DNA of 64,000 nucleotides from Desulfallas thermosapovorans DSM 6562 (GCF_008124625.1 NZ_VNHM01000005.1:1-64000), one strand, 5' to 3'; numbered from the stretch's first letter, positions 52,283-61,251 are shown. The notes: generated by a model from the letters alone, not told the origin. Made by a program: numbers and translations.

Positions 52283-52297
52283 GTTTCATAATGTAAC
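52283..52297. promoter_or_regulatory. activator-binding site between membrane-protein and ThDP-enzyme genes
   Basis: GTTTCATAATGTAAC, the best palindromic copy of the shared motif (flanked as GG...CC). It is 136 bp upstream of the minus-strand -24 element. A weaker copy may start at 52261, 22 bp away. It could also act on the divergent gene at 52503. Confidence 0.6.
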
Positions 52298-52502
52298 CTT
52301 TAATTTTTGCCCGAAAAGGATAAATAAACAAAAACTGGAATGGGGTAAGCAACTCTTACAAAACAATAAACCGGCAAAACCGGTTATATATTGGTGACTA
52401 TGTTTTGCAATCAGGTGAAATAATAGGTTTGTTATTAAAGGTTTATGTTTGGGGTAAAAAAAGCCATTTATGCTGAATAGATAATCTTTGGAGGTACTAC
52501 AT

Positions 52503-54116
52503 ATGCCAAGAAACGTCGCCGCAACTATACTCGAACAGCTTGCTGCATGGGGCGTGAAAAAAATTTACGGGTTTATTGGAGATAGTATATTTTACCTTTT
52601 CAATGCCCTGGCAAGCCGGTCTGATATTGATTTTTACCAAGTACGTCACGAGGAAACAGCCGCTTTCATGGCTTCGGCTCATGCCAAGCTAACGGGTGAA
52701 TTGGGGGTGTGTATAGCAGATGGTGGTCCCGGTACTTTGCATCTATTAAATGGCCTGGCTGACGCCTATTCGGACCGAGTTCCAGTGCTGGCGATCACCG
52801 GGCAGGTTGCGCGCAAAGACATTGGGACCAACGCCAAACAGTACATAGATCAACAATCATTATTTAGACCCATTAGCTCTTATACCTCACTCTTGTGCGA
52901 CCAAGCTAAAATAACGGATGTATTAGGAAAGGCTTATCGTTGTGCAGTTACCGGTCGATCTGTAGCCCATGTTAGCGTGCCTATGGATGTGTTGCCCTTA
53001 GCCTGTGATGCTCAAATTGTACCTGATGCTCCTTACTTAAATACGCATCCGGTGTCATCAACTCAAGTTATTGACGGCGCCGTGGCTATGATGGAACAGG
53101 CCATCCGCCCGGTGATTCTTATTGGCGAAGGAGGGCGTCCGGCAGGGGCTTTGCTGGCAGAACTGTCCGCACGTTGGGGGGCCGCTGTAATTACTACCCT
53201 GCAAGCCACAGGAGCCGTTGACTGTACACAGCCGTTATATGTTGGCGGGCTGGGGCATGCCGGCAGCCCAGCAGCGGCTAAAATTTTGAGCCAGGCTGAT
53301 GTGTGCCTGATAGCCGGAGCTAACTGGTGGCCTCAAAAGTATGTGTCCCACAATATTTCCATTATACAAATATCCCAAAACCCATCCGATATCGGTGCAA
53401 CCACACCGGTGTCCTATGGCGTCGTTGGCGATATTGAATTGATATTGAAACATATTTTAAAGAAAGCCCATTTAAGCTCCAATCAAGAGTGGATAAAAAA
53501 TATTAGTCAGGAAAATGCAAACTGGCTTGATCGACTTGAACAGGAAGTTAACGCACCTGTTTCCCCGATTCATCCGGCTGCTGTGGTCAGGGCTGTGCAA
53601 AATGCGGTTACGAGTGACACCATAGTATGCCTGGATACCGGTGATCATACTGTATGGTTTGGCCGGATTTTCCGGCCTGATCGGCAGCGTGTTTTACTCT
53701 CCGGTAAATGGCGTTCCATGGGTTTTGGGTTACCCGCAGCTTTGGCAGCTAAGATTAATCATCCTGCTCAAAAGGTAATTGCTCTGGTGGGTGACGGAGG
53801 TCTGGCCATGAATATGGCGGACTTTGTTACCGCTGTTAAATACAATCTGGGGATCACGGTGATTGTTATGAATAACTGTTCCCTTTCAATGGAAAAAAAT
53901 AAAATGTTGGCCGGCGGCCTTAATCCGAAAGGAACATCATTATTGAACCCGGATTTTGCAAAATTTGCTGAGTGCTGTGGTGGGAAAGGTTATAAAGTAG
54001 AACATGCAGATAAATTGAATGACGTACTGCAGGTAGCAATAAATAGTGATATACCGGCTATAGTGGATGTGCAAGTAGCTAGCCTGGCAGTTCCGGGAAC
54101 AGCTTTACCATCATAA
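52503..54116 (+). CDS. thiamine-diphosphate-dependent enzyme, pyruvate oxidase-like
   Basis: A 537-residue ThDP enzyme of the pyruvate oxidase/acetolactate synthase family. The cofactor-activating glutamate is in VRHEETAAFMA, the central FAD/nucleotide-fold domain spans about 190-330, and the ThDP-Mg motif runs from GDGGLAMNMADF to the paired NN about 28 residues later. The layout is closest to PoxB-type enzymes that decarboxylate pyruvate; substrate is not certain. ATG at 52503 has GGAGG 8 nt upstream. It diverges from the membrane-protein gene across a ~470 bp region with regulatory sites. Confidence 0.82.
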   Translation: MPRNVAATILEQLAAWGVKKIYGFIGDSIFYLFNALASRSDIDFYQVRHEETAAFMASAHAKLTGELGVCIADGGPGTLHLLNGLADAYSDRVPVLAITGQVARKDIGTNAKQYIDQQSLFRPISSYTSLLCDQAKITDVLGKAYRCAVTGRSVAHVSVPMDVLPLACDAQIVPDAPYLNTHPVSSTQVIDGAVAMMEQAIRPVILIGEGGRPAGALLAELSARWGAAVITTLQATGAVDCTQPLYVGGLGHAGSPAAAKILSQADVCLIAGANWWPQKYVSHNISIIQISQNPSDIGATTPVSYGVVGDIELILKHILKKAHLSSNQEWIKNISQENANWLDRLEQEVNAPVSPIHPAAVVRAVQNAVTSDTIVCLDTGDHTVWFGRIFRPDRQRVLLSGKWRSMGFGLPAALAAKINHPAQKVIALVGDGGLAMNMADFVTAVKYNLGITVIVMNNCSLSMEKNKMLAGGLNPKGTSLLNPDFAKFAECCGGKGYKVEHADKLNDVLQVAINSDIPAIVDVQVASLAVPGTALPS

Positions 54117-54220
54117 GCACCCAGCTGGTGATCTTTCATATATGGCGCTAACTACCATTGGCTAGATTCAACCACATTGGCTCCTTTTACATATCTGCAG
54201 GTAGCTACCTTGCAATTTCA

Positions 54221-55084
54221 TTATTTCTTTCGAACAGGAATCCAAACTTCACTATATGCGTAATCTTTTTTATGTTCATCCATTTTGGTAAAAGAAAAAG
54301 TAGGGGCATTGATTAATTCGTAATTGGAAGAAGGAAGCCATTCTGAATATATTTTTGCCATTGTTTCTTGTAACGTAGAAGGAAATGGTCCTTCATTTGG
54401 AAATATTGCCCAGGTGCAGGCTTCGACTGGCACTTTTTCTAATAGATTACTTACTTGTCTTTTAGTCGTTAAAACACCTATCAAGTGAGTTAAATATCCT
54501 TCTTCCTTTAAGAAATTAGCGTCGGCATCATAAGAAGCATTGACAATTTCATAAGGCTCTATATTTTGAAGAGAATGCATTTCTTCTTTTTGTTTGTCCG
54601 TTATGCTTTCTGCAAGTTTTACAATCTCGTTATTAATACCTTCAAATTGCATAGGGACACGTCTACTTATACCGGCTAAATTAAACGCTGGTTTGTCTTC
54701 AATTCTAAATTCCATAGCAATTCCCCCCTTGACGGTTATTACGAATGAAAGTTTTGGAAATGATTTACTTATACCTTTTTTTATTACATCTGAGGGTAAA
54801 AAACCACTCCATTTTTTAAATGCTCGTGTGAAGCCGTCTATTGACTGATAACCATATTTATAAGCAACATTCGTTACTTTCTCTCCATTTAATAAATCCT
54901 TGTTTGCTTCCGACAGCTTTCTGTTTTTGATATATTCACTAAGCGTCAACCCTGAAAGATAAAAAAATATCTTTTTAAAGTGATAGTCAGAAACCCCGGT
55001 ATATTCAGAAACTATTTCAAGAGATAGATCGCCGGTTAAATGATCTTCAATATAGTCAATCACACTATTTAATTCGTTTAACAT
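54221..55084 (-). CDS. AraC-family regulator with GyrI-like effector domain
   Basis: A 287-residue transcription regulator. The N-terminal AraC domain has two helix-turn-helix units (LSLEIVSEYTGVSDYHFKKIF and VTNVAYKYGYQSIDGFTRAFKKWSG). The C-terminal domain (about 125-287) is GyrI-like, a fold that binds small hydrophobic molecules or drugs, with the end YAYSEVWIPVRKK. ATG at 55084 has GGGGGA 5 nt upstream. The gene is AT-rich compared with its surroundings and stands alone near a tRNA, so it may have been acquired. Target genes unknown. Confidence 0.85.
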   Translation of the reverse strand: MLNELNSVIDYIEDHLTGDLSLEIVSEYTGVSDYHFKKIFFYLSGLTLSEYIKNRKLSEANKDLLNGEKVTNVAYKYGYQSIDGFTRAFKKWSGFLPSDVIKKGISKSFPKLSFVITVKGGIAMEFRIEDKPAFNLAGISRRVPMQFEGINNEIVKLAESITDKQKEEMHSLQNIEPYEIVNASYDADANFLKEEGYLTHLIGVLTTKRQVSNLLEKVPVEACTWAIFPNEGPFPSTLQETMAKIYSEWLPSSNYELINAPTFSFTKMDEHKKDYAYSEVWIPVRKK

Positions 55085-55174
55085 TATCTTCCCCCTTTTC
55101 ATATTTACATAATACCAAAGCTATTTTAAAGATGCTCGACTTTTTTAACACAAAAAATATCGAATCTTAGAAAT

Positions 55175-55201
55175 AGAAAAAGCCGAAGGTTTAATTCGGC
55201 T
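55175..55201 (-). terminator. second terminator downstream of tRNA-Arg
   Basis: Minus-strand AGCCGAA/TTCGGCT hairpin followed by TTTTTC. Confidence 0.7.
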
Positions 55202-55301
55202 AAATGGAAGTTGGTCTGACAATTGGTTCGGACTTGTCTGACGCTTAAGGAAAATAAAGGGTTTTTCGGGTCATTTTATTATTAGATTTTATTCCGTCCT
55301 G

Positions 55302-55356
55302 ATAAATAAAAACCCCTATAAACCCAGTGTTTTCAAGGGCTACAGGGGTTTTTATT
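55302..55356 (-). terminator. terminator downstream of tRNA-Arg
   Basis: Minus-strand AAAAACCCCT/AGGGGTTTTT with an inner GCCC/GGGT pairing, ending in TTTTTATTTATC. Confidence 0.75.
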
Positions 55357-55368
55357 TAAATCTTTTAC

Positions 55369-55443
55369 TGGTGCGCCTGACAGGAATCGAACCTGTGCTT
55401 TCGGCTCCGGAGGCCGACGCTCTATCCTCTGAGCTACAGGCGC
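55369..55443 (-). tRNA. tRNA-Arg (CCG)
   Basis: Minus-strand cloverleaf with acceptor GCGCCTG/CAGGCGC, discriminator A and encoded CCA (complement at 55369-55371). The anticodon stem TCGGC/GCCGA holds loop CTCCGGA, anticodon CCG. Confidence 0.95.
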
Positions 55444-55631
55444 ATGCCTTAAAATTGCTACGTAGATTATTGTATCACAAATTTTGAATAATGCAAGGTT
55501 AAAAACCGGTATTTAGTATATTTTACGGTAACAACGTTTTTATCCTTTTTTATTATTCACTTTAAAAAGGTTGAAACACATGTACTCATATTCATTGCGG
55601 CACCGGCACAAATACCAGTATACCTTACCCC

Positions 55632-56465
55632 TTATATATCCCTTTTGCCAAACAAATATACCGCCAAACCTATAAAGAATATTACATACAGCACAGCATA
55701 AACCACCATCCACACGCTGGGCTCGGCCATGCTGCCAAAGGGCCCCATCTGTTGAAAAGCCTGCAAGGGGTTGGTGGCCGTGTTTAAGAGTACATGTACT
55801 ATTTTGCGGTATAGCGCATCCACGGGCATAATTAAACTGGCCAGTATACCGGTTTGCTGCAAGGAAGCGTTGTTCATAAACCAACCTATTTGCTCCACCA
55901 TGCCGCCGATGACGGCCAGAGCATATAACATAAACATTACCACACCGTTAACAATGGTGGGCAGAATCGTTGATCCGCAAAAGGTCACAGCCAATAAAAC
56001 TATGGGCTGCAATGTAAAAAGAGCCAGTGCTAACCACTGCCCGTTTAACACAAGACCTGTCTTGAGGTTTATAATTAAGGAAATAATCCCAAAGAACAGC
56101 GCAGCGTACAACGCTAGAAACAAGCCGGTACCCAGAAATTTGCCCAGTGCTATTTCATAGCGCTGCACCGGCTTGGGAATAATGGTCTGGATAATTCCAC
56201 TTTCAATTTCCGATGATATGGTGCCCGCGGCTGAAAAGATGGCTAAAAAGGATACTATGAATCCGCCAAAATAAAGGCCGAAAGACAGCAATTGCGGGTA
56301 AATCATTTGCTCCAGAACGGGACTGGGGTGACTGGTAAAATCTTTGGCGACAAAATGCACCCCGACCCCATACAGTCCCAGGAAAGCGGCAGCTAAAACA
56401 AGCGAGATTAATACTACTTTGCGACCAAGAGCTTCGCGAAATGTTATTTTAATAATGGCCAGCAT
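55632..56465 (-). CDS. ABC-2 type transporter permease
   Basis: A 277-residue membrane protein with six or seven helices, of the ABC-2 exporter class. A large hydrophilic stretch after the first helix and the IIQTIIPKPVQRYEIALGKFLGTGLF motif are typical of this permease type. ATG at 56465 has GAAGGTGAT just upstream and overlaps the ATPase gene by 17 bp. It forms a transporter with the ATPase encoded upstream; the cargo is unknown. Confidence 0.85.
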   Translation of the reverse strand: MLAIIKITFREALGRKVVLISLVLAAAFLGLYGVGVHFVAKDFTSHPSPVLEQMIYPQLLSFGLYFGGFIVSFLAIFSAAGTISSEIESGIIQTIIPKPVQRYEIALGKFLGTGLFLALYAALFFGIISLIINLKTGLVLNGQWLALALFTLQPIVLLAVTFCGSTILPTIVNGVVMFMLYALAVIGGMVEQIGWFMNNASLQQTGILASLIMPVDALYRKIVHVLLNTATNPLQAFQQMGPFGSMAEPSVWMVVYAVLYVIFFIGLAVYLFGKRDI

Positions 56466-57375
56466 TATTATCACCTTCCCGCACCATACTAATAAACATT
56501 TCTTCCAATGAAGAACGTTTGCGGTTTAATTCATACAAACTGCCGCCACATTGGATGACGACTTCGGCCAGTAAAGGTATGTCTTCTTCCCGGCTCACCG
56601 AAGCAATAACAGTATCGCCTTCAATAGTAAAGGAACTGGCAATGCTGGATAGTGCATTCCTAATCTGTTCATTCATCCCCTTAAATCGCATTTCCACAAT
56701 AATCTCAGCCGATCTAAGTTCATCCAAGTTTCCCTGCCGAATAACCGTACCCTTACTAATAAAGGCGACTGTATCGCAAATCATTTCCACCTCACTAAGC
56801 AGGTGGCTGTTTAGAAATATGGTTTTACCGCTTGCCCGCAGATCCACTAATATATTGCGAACATCACGGCGTCCCAGGGGGTCCAGTGCCGATGTGGGCT
56901 CATCTAGAAACAGCAACTCGGGATCGGGCAAAAGCGCACAAGCCAACCCGGCCCTCTGCTGCATGCCTTTGCTATAGGTACATATTTTTTGATTTTCCCG
57001 CCCGGTTAGCCCAACTTTATTAATGACCCGGGGTATGTGGCGCTTTTTATCCGCATTGCTCATACCGTATAGCGAGGCATGGAATTCCAGCAACTGCCTA
57101 CAAGTAAGCCAATCATGGTAGCGAAAGTTTTCAGGTAAAAAGCCTATTTTTCTTCGTATTTTTTTGTCACCCAGAGGCTTGCCCAACAGCCGTGCTTCTC
57201 CTGAAGTGGGGAAAAGTAAACCCATTAAAATTTTAACCAGTGTACTTTTTCCGGCACCGTTAGGGCCTAAAAATCCGAAGATTTGCCCCCGGGAAACCCG
57301 GAGGCAAATATCGGTACAGCCAACTTTTTTTCCATAATGTTTGGTTAATTTGACAGTTTCTATGGCCAGATCCAA
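56449..57375 (-). CDS. ABC transporter ATP-binding protein
   Basis: A 308-residue ATPase that powers the adjacent permease. Walker A GPNGAGKST, Q-loop region, signature YSKGMQQRAGLA, Walker B LLFLDEPTSALDP and H-loop NSHLLSEVE are intact. A C-terminal ~90-residue extension with MRFKGMNEQIRNALSSI follows the nucleotide-binding domain, as in CcmA-type exporters. TTG start at 57375 is weakly supported. It is the third gene of the sigma/anti-sigma operon. Confidence 0.88.
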   Translation of the reverse strand: MDLAIETVKLTKHYGKKVGCTDICLRVSRGQIFGFLGPNGAGKSTLVKILMGLLFPTSGEARLLGKPLGDKKIRRKIGFLPENFRYHDWLTCRQLLEFHASLYGMSNADKKRHIPRVINKVGLTGRENQKICTYSKGMQQRAGLACALLPDPELLFLDEPTSALDPLGRRDVRNILVDLRASGKTIFLNSHLLSEVEMICDTVAFISKGTVIRQGNLDELRSAEIIVEMRFKGMNEQIRNALSSIASSFTIEGDTVIASVSREEDIPLLAEVVIQCGGSLYELNRKRSSLEEMFISMVREGDNNAGHY

Positions 57376-57388
57376 TTACCATCCCACC

Positions 57389-58534
57389 TTATTTCATTTG
57401 CCCAGCCAGTGTTAAAGCAGAATTCTCATCCAAGTCGGTACCCGAAAGGGCATATACTACACCGTTATTCTGCCAAACCAAATAGCTCATGCCCGTCATA
57501 TGCTCGGAGTTATCCGAGCGGTTGCTGCCATCCATGAAAACACCTGGATTTCCATTGACGACAACATCCCTGGAGGTGCCGTCCATATCAGGAATCAATA
57601 CTGTATGCTGCCAATCATCCACCGCCAGTAGTTGTTTGCGCAAATGATCAGGTAAAGCAGGAACATTTAAAAGTGCATCTCTGATGGCCAACACATCCAC
57701 ACCGGATGGCACTTTTATTTCAGGACTTCGGGCCTGTATAACCATCAGCACATCATCTCCCGAGCGATAATTGGCGGCAATGGCAGTAGGTATATGCATA
57801 GTAAAGGTTTGCCCGTCAAGGCTTTCCGGCAGCAATTTTGTACTGCCCATAGCCTGCAACAAGCTGTTTACACTGGCCACATCCAGGGTGAGGCAAGCAG
57901 TACTTCCGGTTATCTTTAGCAGCTCAGGGTCGTCGTAACCCGCCGGACGGGGTAATTTAAGATCGAAGTCGATAGCTTTCGTCGCCTGGTTCAGAGTTAC
58001 CGGTACAGATTCTTGTTTGCCGGTTACTTCAATTTTGCCAAAATTATCAACACTTACCTTGCCGGCTCCTTCCTCAAATGCCATTTCCAGTTGCTCTATA
58101 TCCTTCTGGTTTATGGTGATAGTCTGCACCTTTTCCATTCTAAATACGGTGAGAAATTCAGCGGCCATACTGCGTACAGCGGGAATACTGAAAGCAGTGA
58201 ACAGTATTGCAGCCATTGCAGCAGTGGCTGCAATTTTTTTGTAAAGTTTCATGATATTTAAACCCCTTTCCGTTTGTTTCATTATTTTATACCGCAGACC
58301 TGTGAATAAGCTTGTTTTTTCTAAAAGTTTCCGCTCCCCGGCTGTGTATTCGGCCGGTGGATCAACCAGATAGTTTTGCATACATTGCTGAACAAAAACA
58401 TTATTCCCTTGCAATTCCTTTAAAACATTACGGCATTTAACACATTGTTCGAGATGAGTGGCAATCTCACTCCTTTGTTTCACGCTTAATTCGTCATCCA
58501 GGTAAGCCTGAAGGATGCCCTCTTCATAGCACAT
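57389..58534 (-). CDS. membrane-bound zinc-finger anti-sigma factor
   Basis: A 381-residue regulator that holds the co-encoded ECF sigma factor inactive. The N-terminal zinc-binding anti-sigma domain has HLEQCVKCRN (H-x3-C-x2-C) near residue 28. One membrane helix (IAATAAMAAILFTAFSIPAV, about 115-135) leads to a ~240-residue extracytoplasmic domain, probably the stress sensor. Start at 58534, overlapping the sigma gene by 11 bp. A longer GTG start 9 bases upstream is possible. Confidence 0.82.
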   Translation of the reverse strand: MCYEEGILQAYLDDELSVKQRSEIATHLEQCVKCRNVLKELQGNNVFVQQCMQNYLVDPPAEYTAGERKLLEKTSLFTGLRYKIMKQTERGLNIMKLYKKIAATAAMAAILFTAFSIPAVRSMAAEFLTVFRMEKVQTITINQKDIEQLEMAFEEGAGKVSVDNFGKIEVTGKQESVPVTLNQATKAIDFDLKLPRPAGYDDPELLKITGSTACLTLDVASVNSLLQAMGSTKLLPESLDGQTFTMHIPTAIAANYRSGDDVLMVIQARSPEIKVPSGVDVLAIRDALLNVPALPDHLRKQLLAVDDWQHTVLIPDMDGTSRDVVVNGNPGVFMDGSNRSDNSEHMTGMSYLVWQNNGVVYALSGTDLDENSALTLAGQMK

Positions 58535-59048
58535 CGAGCTCACATCCTTTCCTTTCCAGGTATAGCTTTTTGAATTTGGCCTGTGCCCGGGCAATGATAG
58601 TACCCACCGATGACTTTTTAACTTGAATAGCTTCTGCTATTTCACCATAACTAAATCCGGAATGCTTCATTAATAAGCATAGTCTGTCTCTTTGGGGCAA
58701 GCTTTGTAAAGTAATGCGTACTATCCTTGCCTCTTCATTTTGAAGCACCGTTTCCTCGCTGGAAATCATTGTTAGACCATGTTCATTAATCTTACCCTCT
58801 CTGCGCAGGCGGCTTTTTTCGCTGCGCAGGTAGTTATAAGCCAAATTGGTTGCCACCCGGGAAAGCCACGCTCCGATATTTTGATATTTCTGGGGCGGTG
58901 TACAGTACAGCTTCACAAAAGCCTCCTGGGTAATTTCCTCCGCCACTGCTCGGCTGCCCAGTATATAGGTAAGCTGGCGGCATACAACCGGGTAATAGCG
59001 ATTATATGTTTCTTGATAATACATATAGGATATCGTACCTTTTTCCAT
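58524..59048 (-). CDS. ECF-type RNA polymerase sigma factor
   Basis: A 174-residue sigma-70 family factor with region 2 (EEITQEAFVKLY, GAWLSRVATNLAYNYLRSEKSR) and region 4 (SLPQRDRLCLLMKHSGFSYGEIAEAIQ, SSVGTIIARAQAKFKK). It likely controls the envelope-stress ABC exporter in its own operon. Start is ambiguous: ATG at 59048 has no close ribosome site, though a strong GGGGGAGGTGG lies about 16-25 nt upstream and would suit an in-frame ATT at 59063; ATG at 59024 is a shorter option. Confidence 0.85.
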   Translation of the reverse strand: MEKGTISYMYYQETYNRYYPVVCRQLTYILGSRAVAEEITQEAFVKLYCTPPQKYQNIGAWLSRVATNLAYNYLRSEKSRLRREGKINEHGLTMISSEETVLQNEEARIVRITLQSLPQRDRLCLLMKHSGFSYGEIAEAIQVKKSSVGTIIARAQAKFKKLYLERKGCELDVL

Positions 59049-59183
59049 CTGAGACGGGAAAATGGCCGGCCACCTCCCCCGTTTACTTTCAATTGTATAA
59101 CACCGTCATGCGTAATAAGATGACAATCAAAAAAAAATTTTTATCGTTTTTTATGCTATGTTTTTCATAGTACATGAAAATGC

Positions 59184-59210
59184 AAAAAAAATACCGGGAT
59201 GCGCTCCCGG
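59184..59210 (-). terminator. terminator of the tsaE-tsaB-rimI operon
   Basis: Minus-strand CCGGGA/TCCCGG hairpin with a GCGCA loop followed by eight T. Confidence 0.85.
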
Positions 59211-59286
59211 ATTGGATATTGTTAGTTATTTATAATTCTACCAGGTTTTATGATTAGCCAACCCGCGGCTAAAATTAACAACTCCG

Positions 59287-59430
59287 TCAGGTGGAGCCGG
59301 TGGCAAAAAATAGAATCACTCCGGCAATGCCCATTAGGGTGGGGTATGGCCCGGATAACTCGCCTAACATAGCCACACCGATCAAAGCAATACCTCCAAG
59401 GCGTAGCAGTATTTTAACCGTTCTAGTCAT
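59287..59430 (-). CDS. small membrane protein
   Basis: A 47-residue protein that is almost entirely two membrane helices (LLRLGGIALIGVAML and LMGIAGVILFFA) with a GELSGPYPT turn between them. It resembles DUF2892/YgaP-type small membrane proteins, but I am not sure of the family. ATG at 59430 has AAAGGG 8 nt upstream; earlier in-frame starts would overlap rimI and add a charged N-terminus. It ends the tsaE-tsaB-rimI operon. Confidence 0.6.
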   Translation of the reverse strand: MTRTVKILLRLGGIALIGVAMLGELSGPYPTLMGIAGVILFFATGST

Positions 59431-59458
59431 ATTATGCACCCTTTCACGGTTCATCTTC

Positions 59459-59947
59459 TCAAGGTAAGTCATTTTTCCACATAATAATGGCATCTTCCTT
59501 GGTATCCGAATAATAATTTTTCCGGCGGCCACGCTCTTCAAATCCCAGGCGTTTATATAGCGCCCGGGCAGGGGTATTGGATGGGCGTACCTCCAGGGTT
59601 ATACCCTTTACTCCAAAAAGCACGGCCTTATTTATTAGTTCCCGCATTAATGCCATGCCCAATCCGCGATTCCGGTAGGCTTTATGCACTGCTATATTGG
59701 TTATATGGGCTTCATCCAATACAACCCACATACCAGCATAACCGACCACTCGTTGAGCACCCGTCAAGGCAACAATATAATGGGCAAAATCATTTGTCCG
59801 CAGCTCGTATTCGAATGCACTTTTTGTCCAAGGGGAGGGAAAAGAAACCTTTTCTATTTGTAAAACCTGCTTTAGATGGGATATTTGCATTTGTTCAAAA
59901 ATTATATCATCCAATTCGGACGGATTATTAATTCCTTTTACATTCAC
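59459..59947 (-). CDS. rimI: ribosomal protein bS18 alanine N-acetyltransferase
   Basis: A 162-residue GNAT enzyme that acetylates the N-terminal alanine of ribosomal protein S18. Acetyl-CoA loop VHKAYRNRGLGMALM, and the RimI signature LEVRPSNTPARALYKRLGFEERGRRKNYYSD. GTG start at 59947 overlaps the tsaB stop by 20 bp. The tsaE-tsaB-rimI order is widespread in bacteria and supports the call. Confidence 0.92.
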   Translation of the reverse strand: MNVKGINNPSELDDIIFEQMQISHLKQVLQIEKVSFPSPWTKSAFEYELRTNDFAHYIVALTGAQRVVGYAGMWVVLDEAHITNIAVHKAYRNRGLGMALMRELINKAVLFGVKGITLEVRPSNTPARALYKRLGFEERGRRKNYYSDTKEDAIIMWKNDLP

Positions 59948-60650
59948 CGGTCAGGCACCTTTCACGCCATTTTATTTCTGCCTCCGATTCCCGCACATAT
60001 TGAGGGAGCAAAGTCAATGGATCAGAGGTTGCACCTTCCTGCATCAGCACCAGACCCAACTCCGCCACCGCCGCTCCCCTGGGAAACGTTGCACAGTTCG
60101 GAGCCAAGCGGGCTCGTTTACCCATTTGTGCTTTTAAACTGTCGCCATATTCAGCTACCCCATCCCCTATAAATGTAACCTGCTCAGTATAGCTCGCCAG
60201 TAATTCCAGTAGTTGTGGTATTCCTGCAGCCCGGGCGGGGATTAAGCAGTTCTGCTCGATGCCGTTGTGGTGGTACAGTGCGGTATAGACTTCGTTTTTT
60301 CTGGCATTCAATATTGGACAAACCAACCCGGCCAGGCCGCTGAGCGGGTAAGACAGAGCATCCAATGTAGGTACGCCAACCAGTGGCAGGCGCAACACCT
60401 GAGCCAGCGTACGGGCGGTACTCATACCGATACGTAACCCGGTAAAAGACCCGGGGCCGGAGGAAACAGCAATCCCCGTTAACTGTTCCTTATTTATTCC
60501 CGCGTCAGCCAATGTATCCCTAATCATAGGCAGTAGGTTTACCGAGTGGGTGCGCTGGTTGTTCACAGTTCGCTCGGCCATTACTTTACCAATCGTTACC
60601 ACTGCCACAGAGGCCACCGGAGTGGCAGTTTCAATGCCCAGCACGAACAT
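59928..60650 (-). CDS. tsaB: tRNA threonylcarbamoyladenosine biosynthesis protein TsaB
   Basis: A 240-residue ASKHA-fold protein, the non-catalytic scaffold of the TsaB-TsaD-TsaE complex that makes t6A at position 37 of ANN-decoding tRNAs. N-terminal GIETATPVASVAV, conserved VSSGPGSFTGLRIGMSTA, and LDALSYPLSG follow the family pattern. It overlaps tsaE by 20 bp and rimI by 20 bp. Confidence 0.93.
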   Translation of the reverse strand: MFVLGIETATPVASVAVVTIGKVMAERTVNNQRTHSVNLLPMIRDTLADAGINKEQLTGIAVSSGPGSFTGLRIGMSTARTLAQVLRLPLVGVPTLDALSYPLSGLAGLVCPILNARKNEVYTALYHHNGIEQNCLIPARAAGIPQLLELLASYTEQVTFIGDGVAEYGDSLKAQMGKRARLAPNCATFPRGAAVAELGLVLMQEGATSDPLTLLPQYVRESEAEIKWRERCLTGECKRN

Positions 60651-61110
60651 AATGCATTAACTCCTCTACCAGTTTATTGTGCCGGATACCACGGGGTATT
60701 AACTTTAAAATTCTACCTTCCTCATTAGCTGGTCGTTTTTCAATAAAAATATCCAGCCGCTCACTGGGCAAATAGCGCTCAATCTGTTCCGCCCACTCGA
60801 TAATGGTTACCCCCGAGCCGTAAAAATATTCTTCGTAACCTAAATCTTCCAGTTCTTCAGGACTTGTTAGTCTGTAAACATCCAGGTGGTAAAAAGGTAA
60901 CCTTCCGTTATACTCATTGATCAATGTAAATGTGGGACTGGTGACCCGCCGGTTAATGCCCAATCCCCTGGCTACGCCGCTGGTAAAACAAGTTTTACCG
61001 GCACCCAAGTCTCCATTTAATGTAATTACGTCCCCCGCTTGGAGCAAACCGCCCAGTATGGTCCCTAACCTAACCGTTTCTCCGGCTGAATTTGTTTCCA
61101 AAACTTCCAA
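60631..61110 (-). CDS. tsaE: tRNA threonylcarbamoyladenosine biosynthesis ATPase TsaE
   Basis: A 159-residue P-loop ATPase required for the t6A tRNA modification cycle. Walker A GDLGAGKTCF near residue 36, the switch segment SPTFTLINEY, HLDVYRL and the IIEWAEQIERYLP motif are all characteristic. First gene of the tsaE-tsaB-rimI operon; no ribosome site stronger than AGGTAG is seen before its ATG. Confidence 0.93.
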   Translation of the reverse strand: MEVLETNSAGETVRLGTILGGLLQAGDVITLNGDLGAGKTCFTSGVARGLGINRRVTSPTFTLINEYNGRLPFYHLDVYRLTSPEELEDLGYEEYFYGSGVTIIEWAEQIERYLPSERLDIFIEKRPANEEGRILKLIPRGIRHNKLVEELMHYVRAGH

Positions 61111-61214
61111 AATACTACCTCCAAGAAATTTATATCATATCTATTATAAATTATAACCCCTTTCAACACTGTACAGATATAATTATAACAAATGCGGGCT
61201 CATTAAAAAGAATA

Positions 61215-61248
61215 CATTAAAAAAAAGTGGACCCCTTTGCCCACTTTT
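61215..61248 (-). terminator. terminator of the receiver-domain gene
   Basis: Minus-strand AAAAGTGG/CCACTTTT hairpin followed by a run of T, a few bases past the stop at 61252. Confidence 0.85.
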
Positions 61249-61251
61249 ACA

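Noticed and set aside
52336-52351. A plus-strand sigma-54 promoter for the ThDP enzyme
   Set aside because: Only GG and GC with correct spacing match; TTGCA is replaced by AAGCA and the activator site would be too close. Kept only as a possibility.
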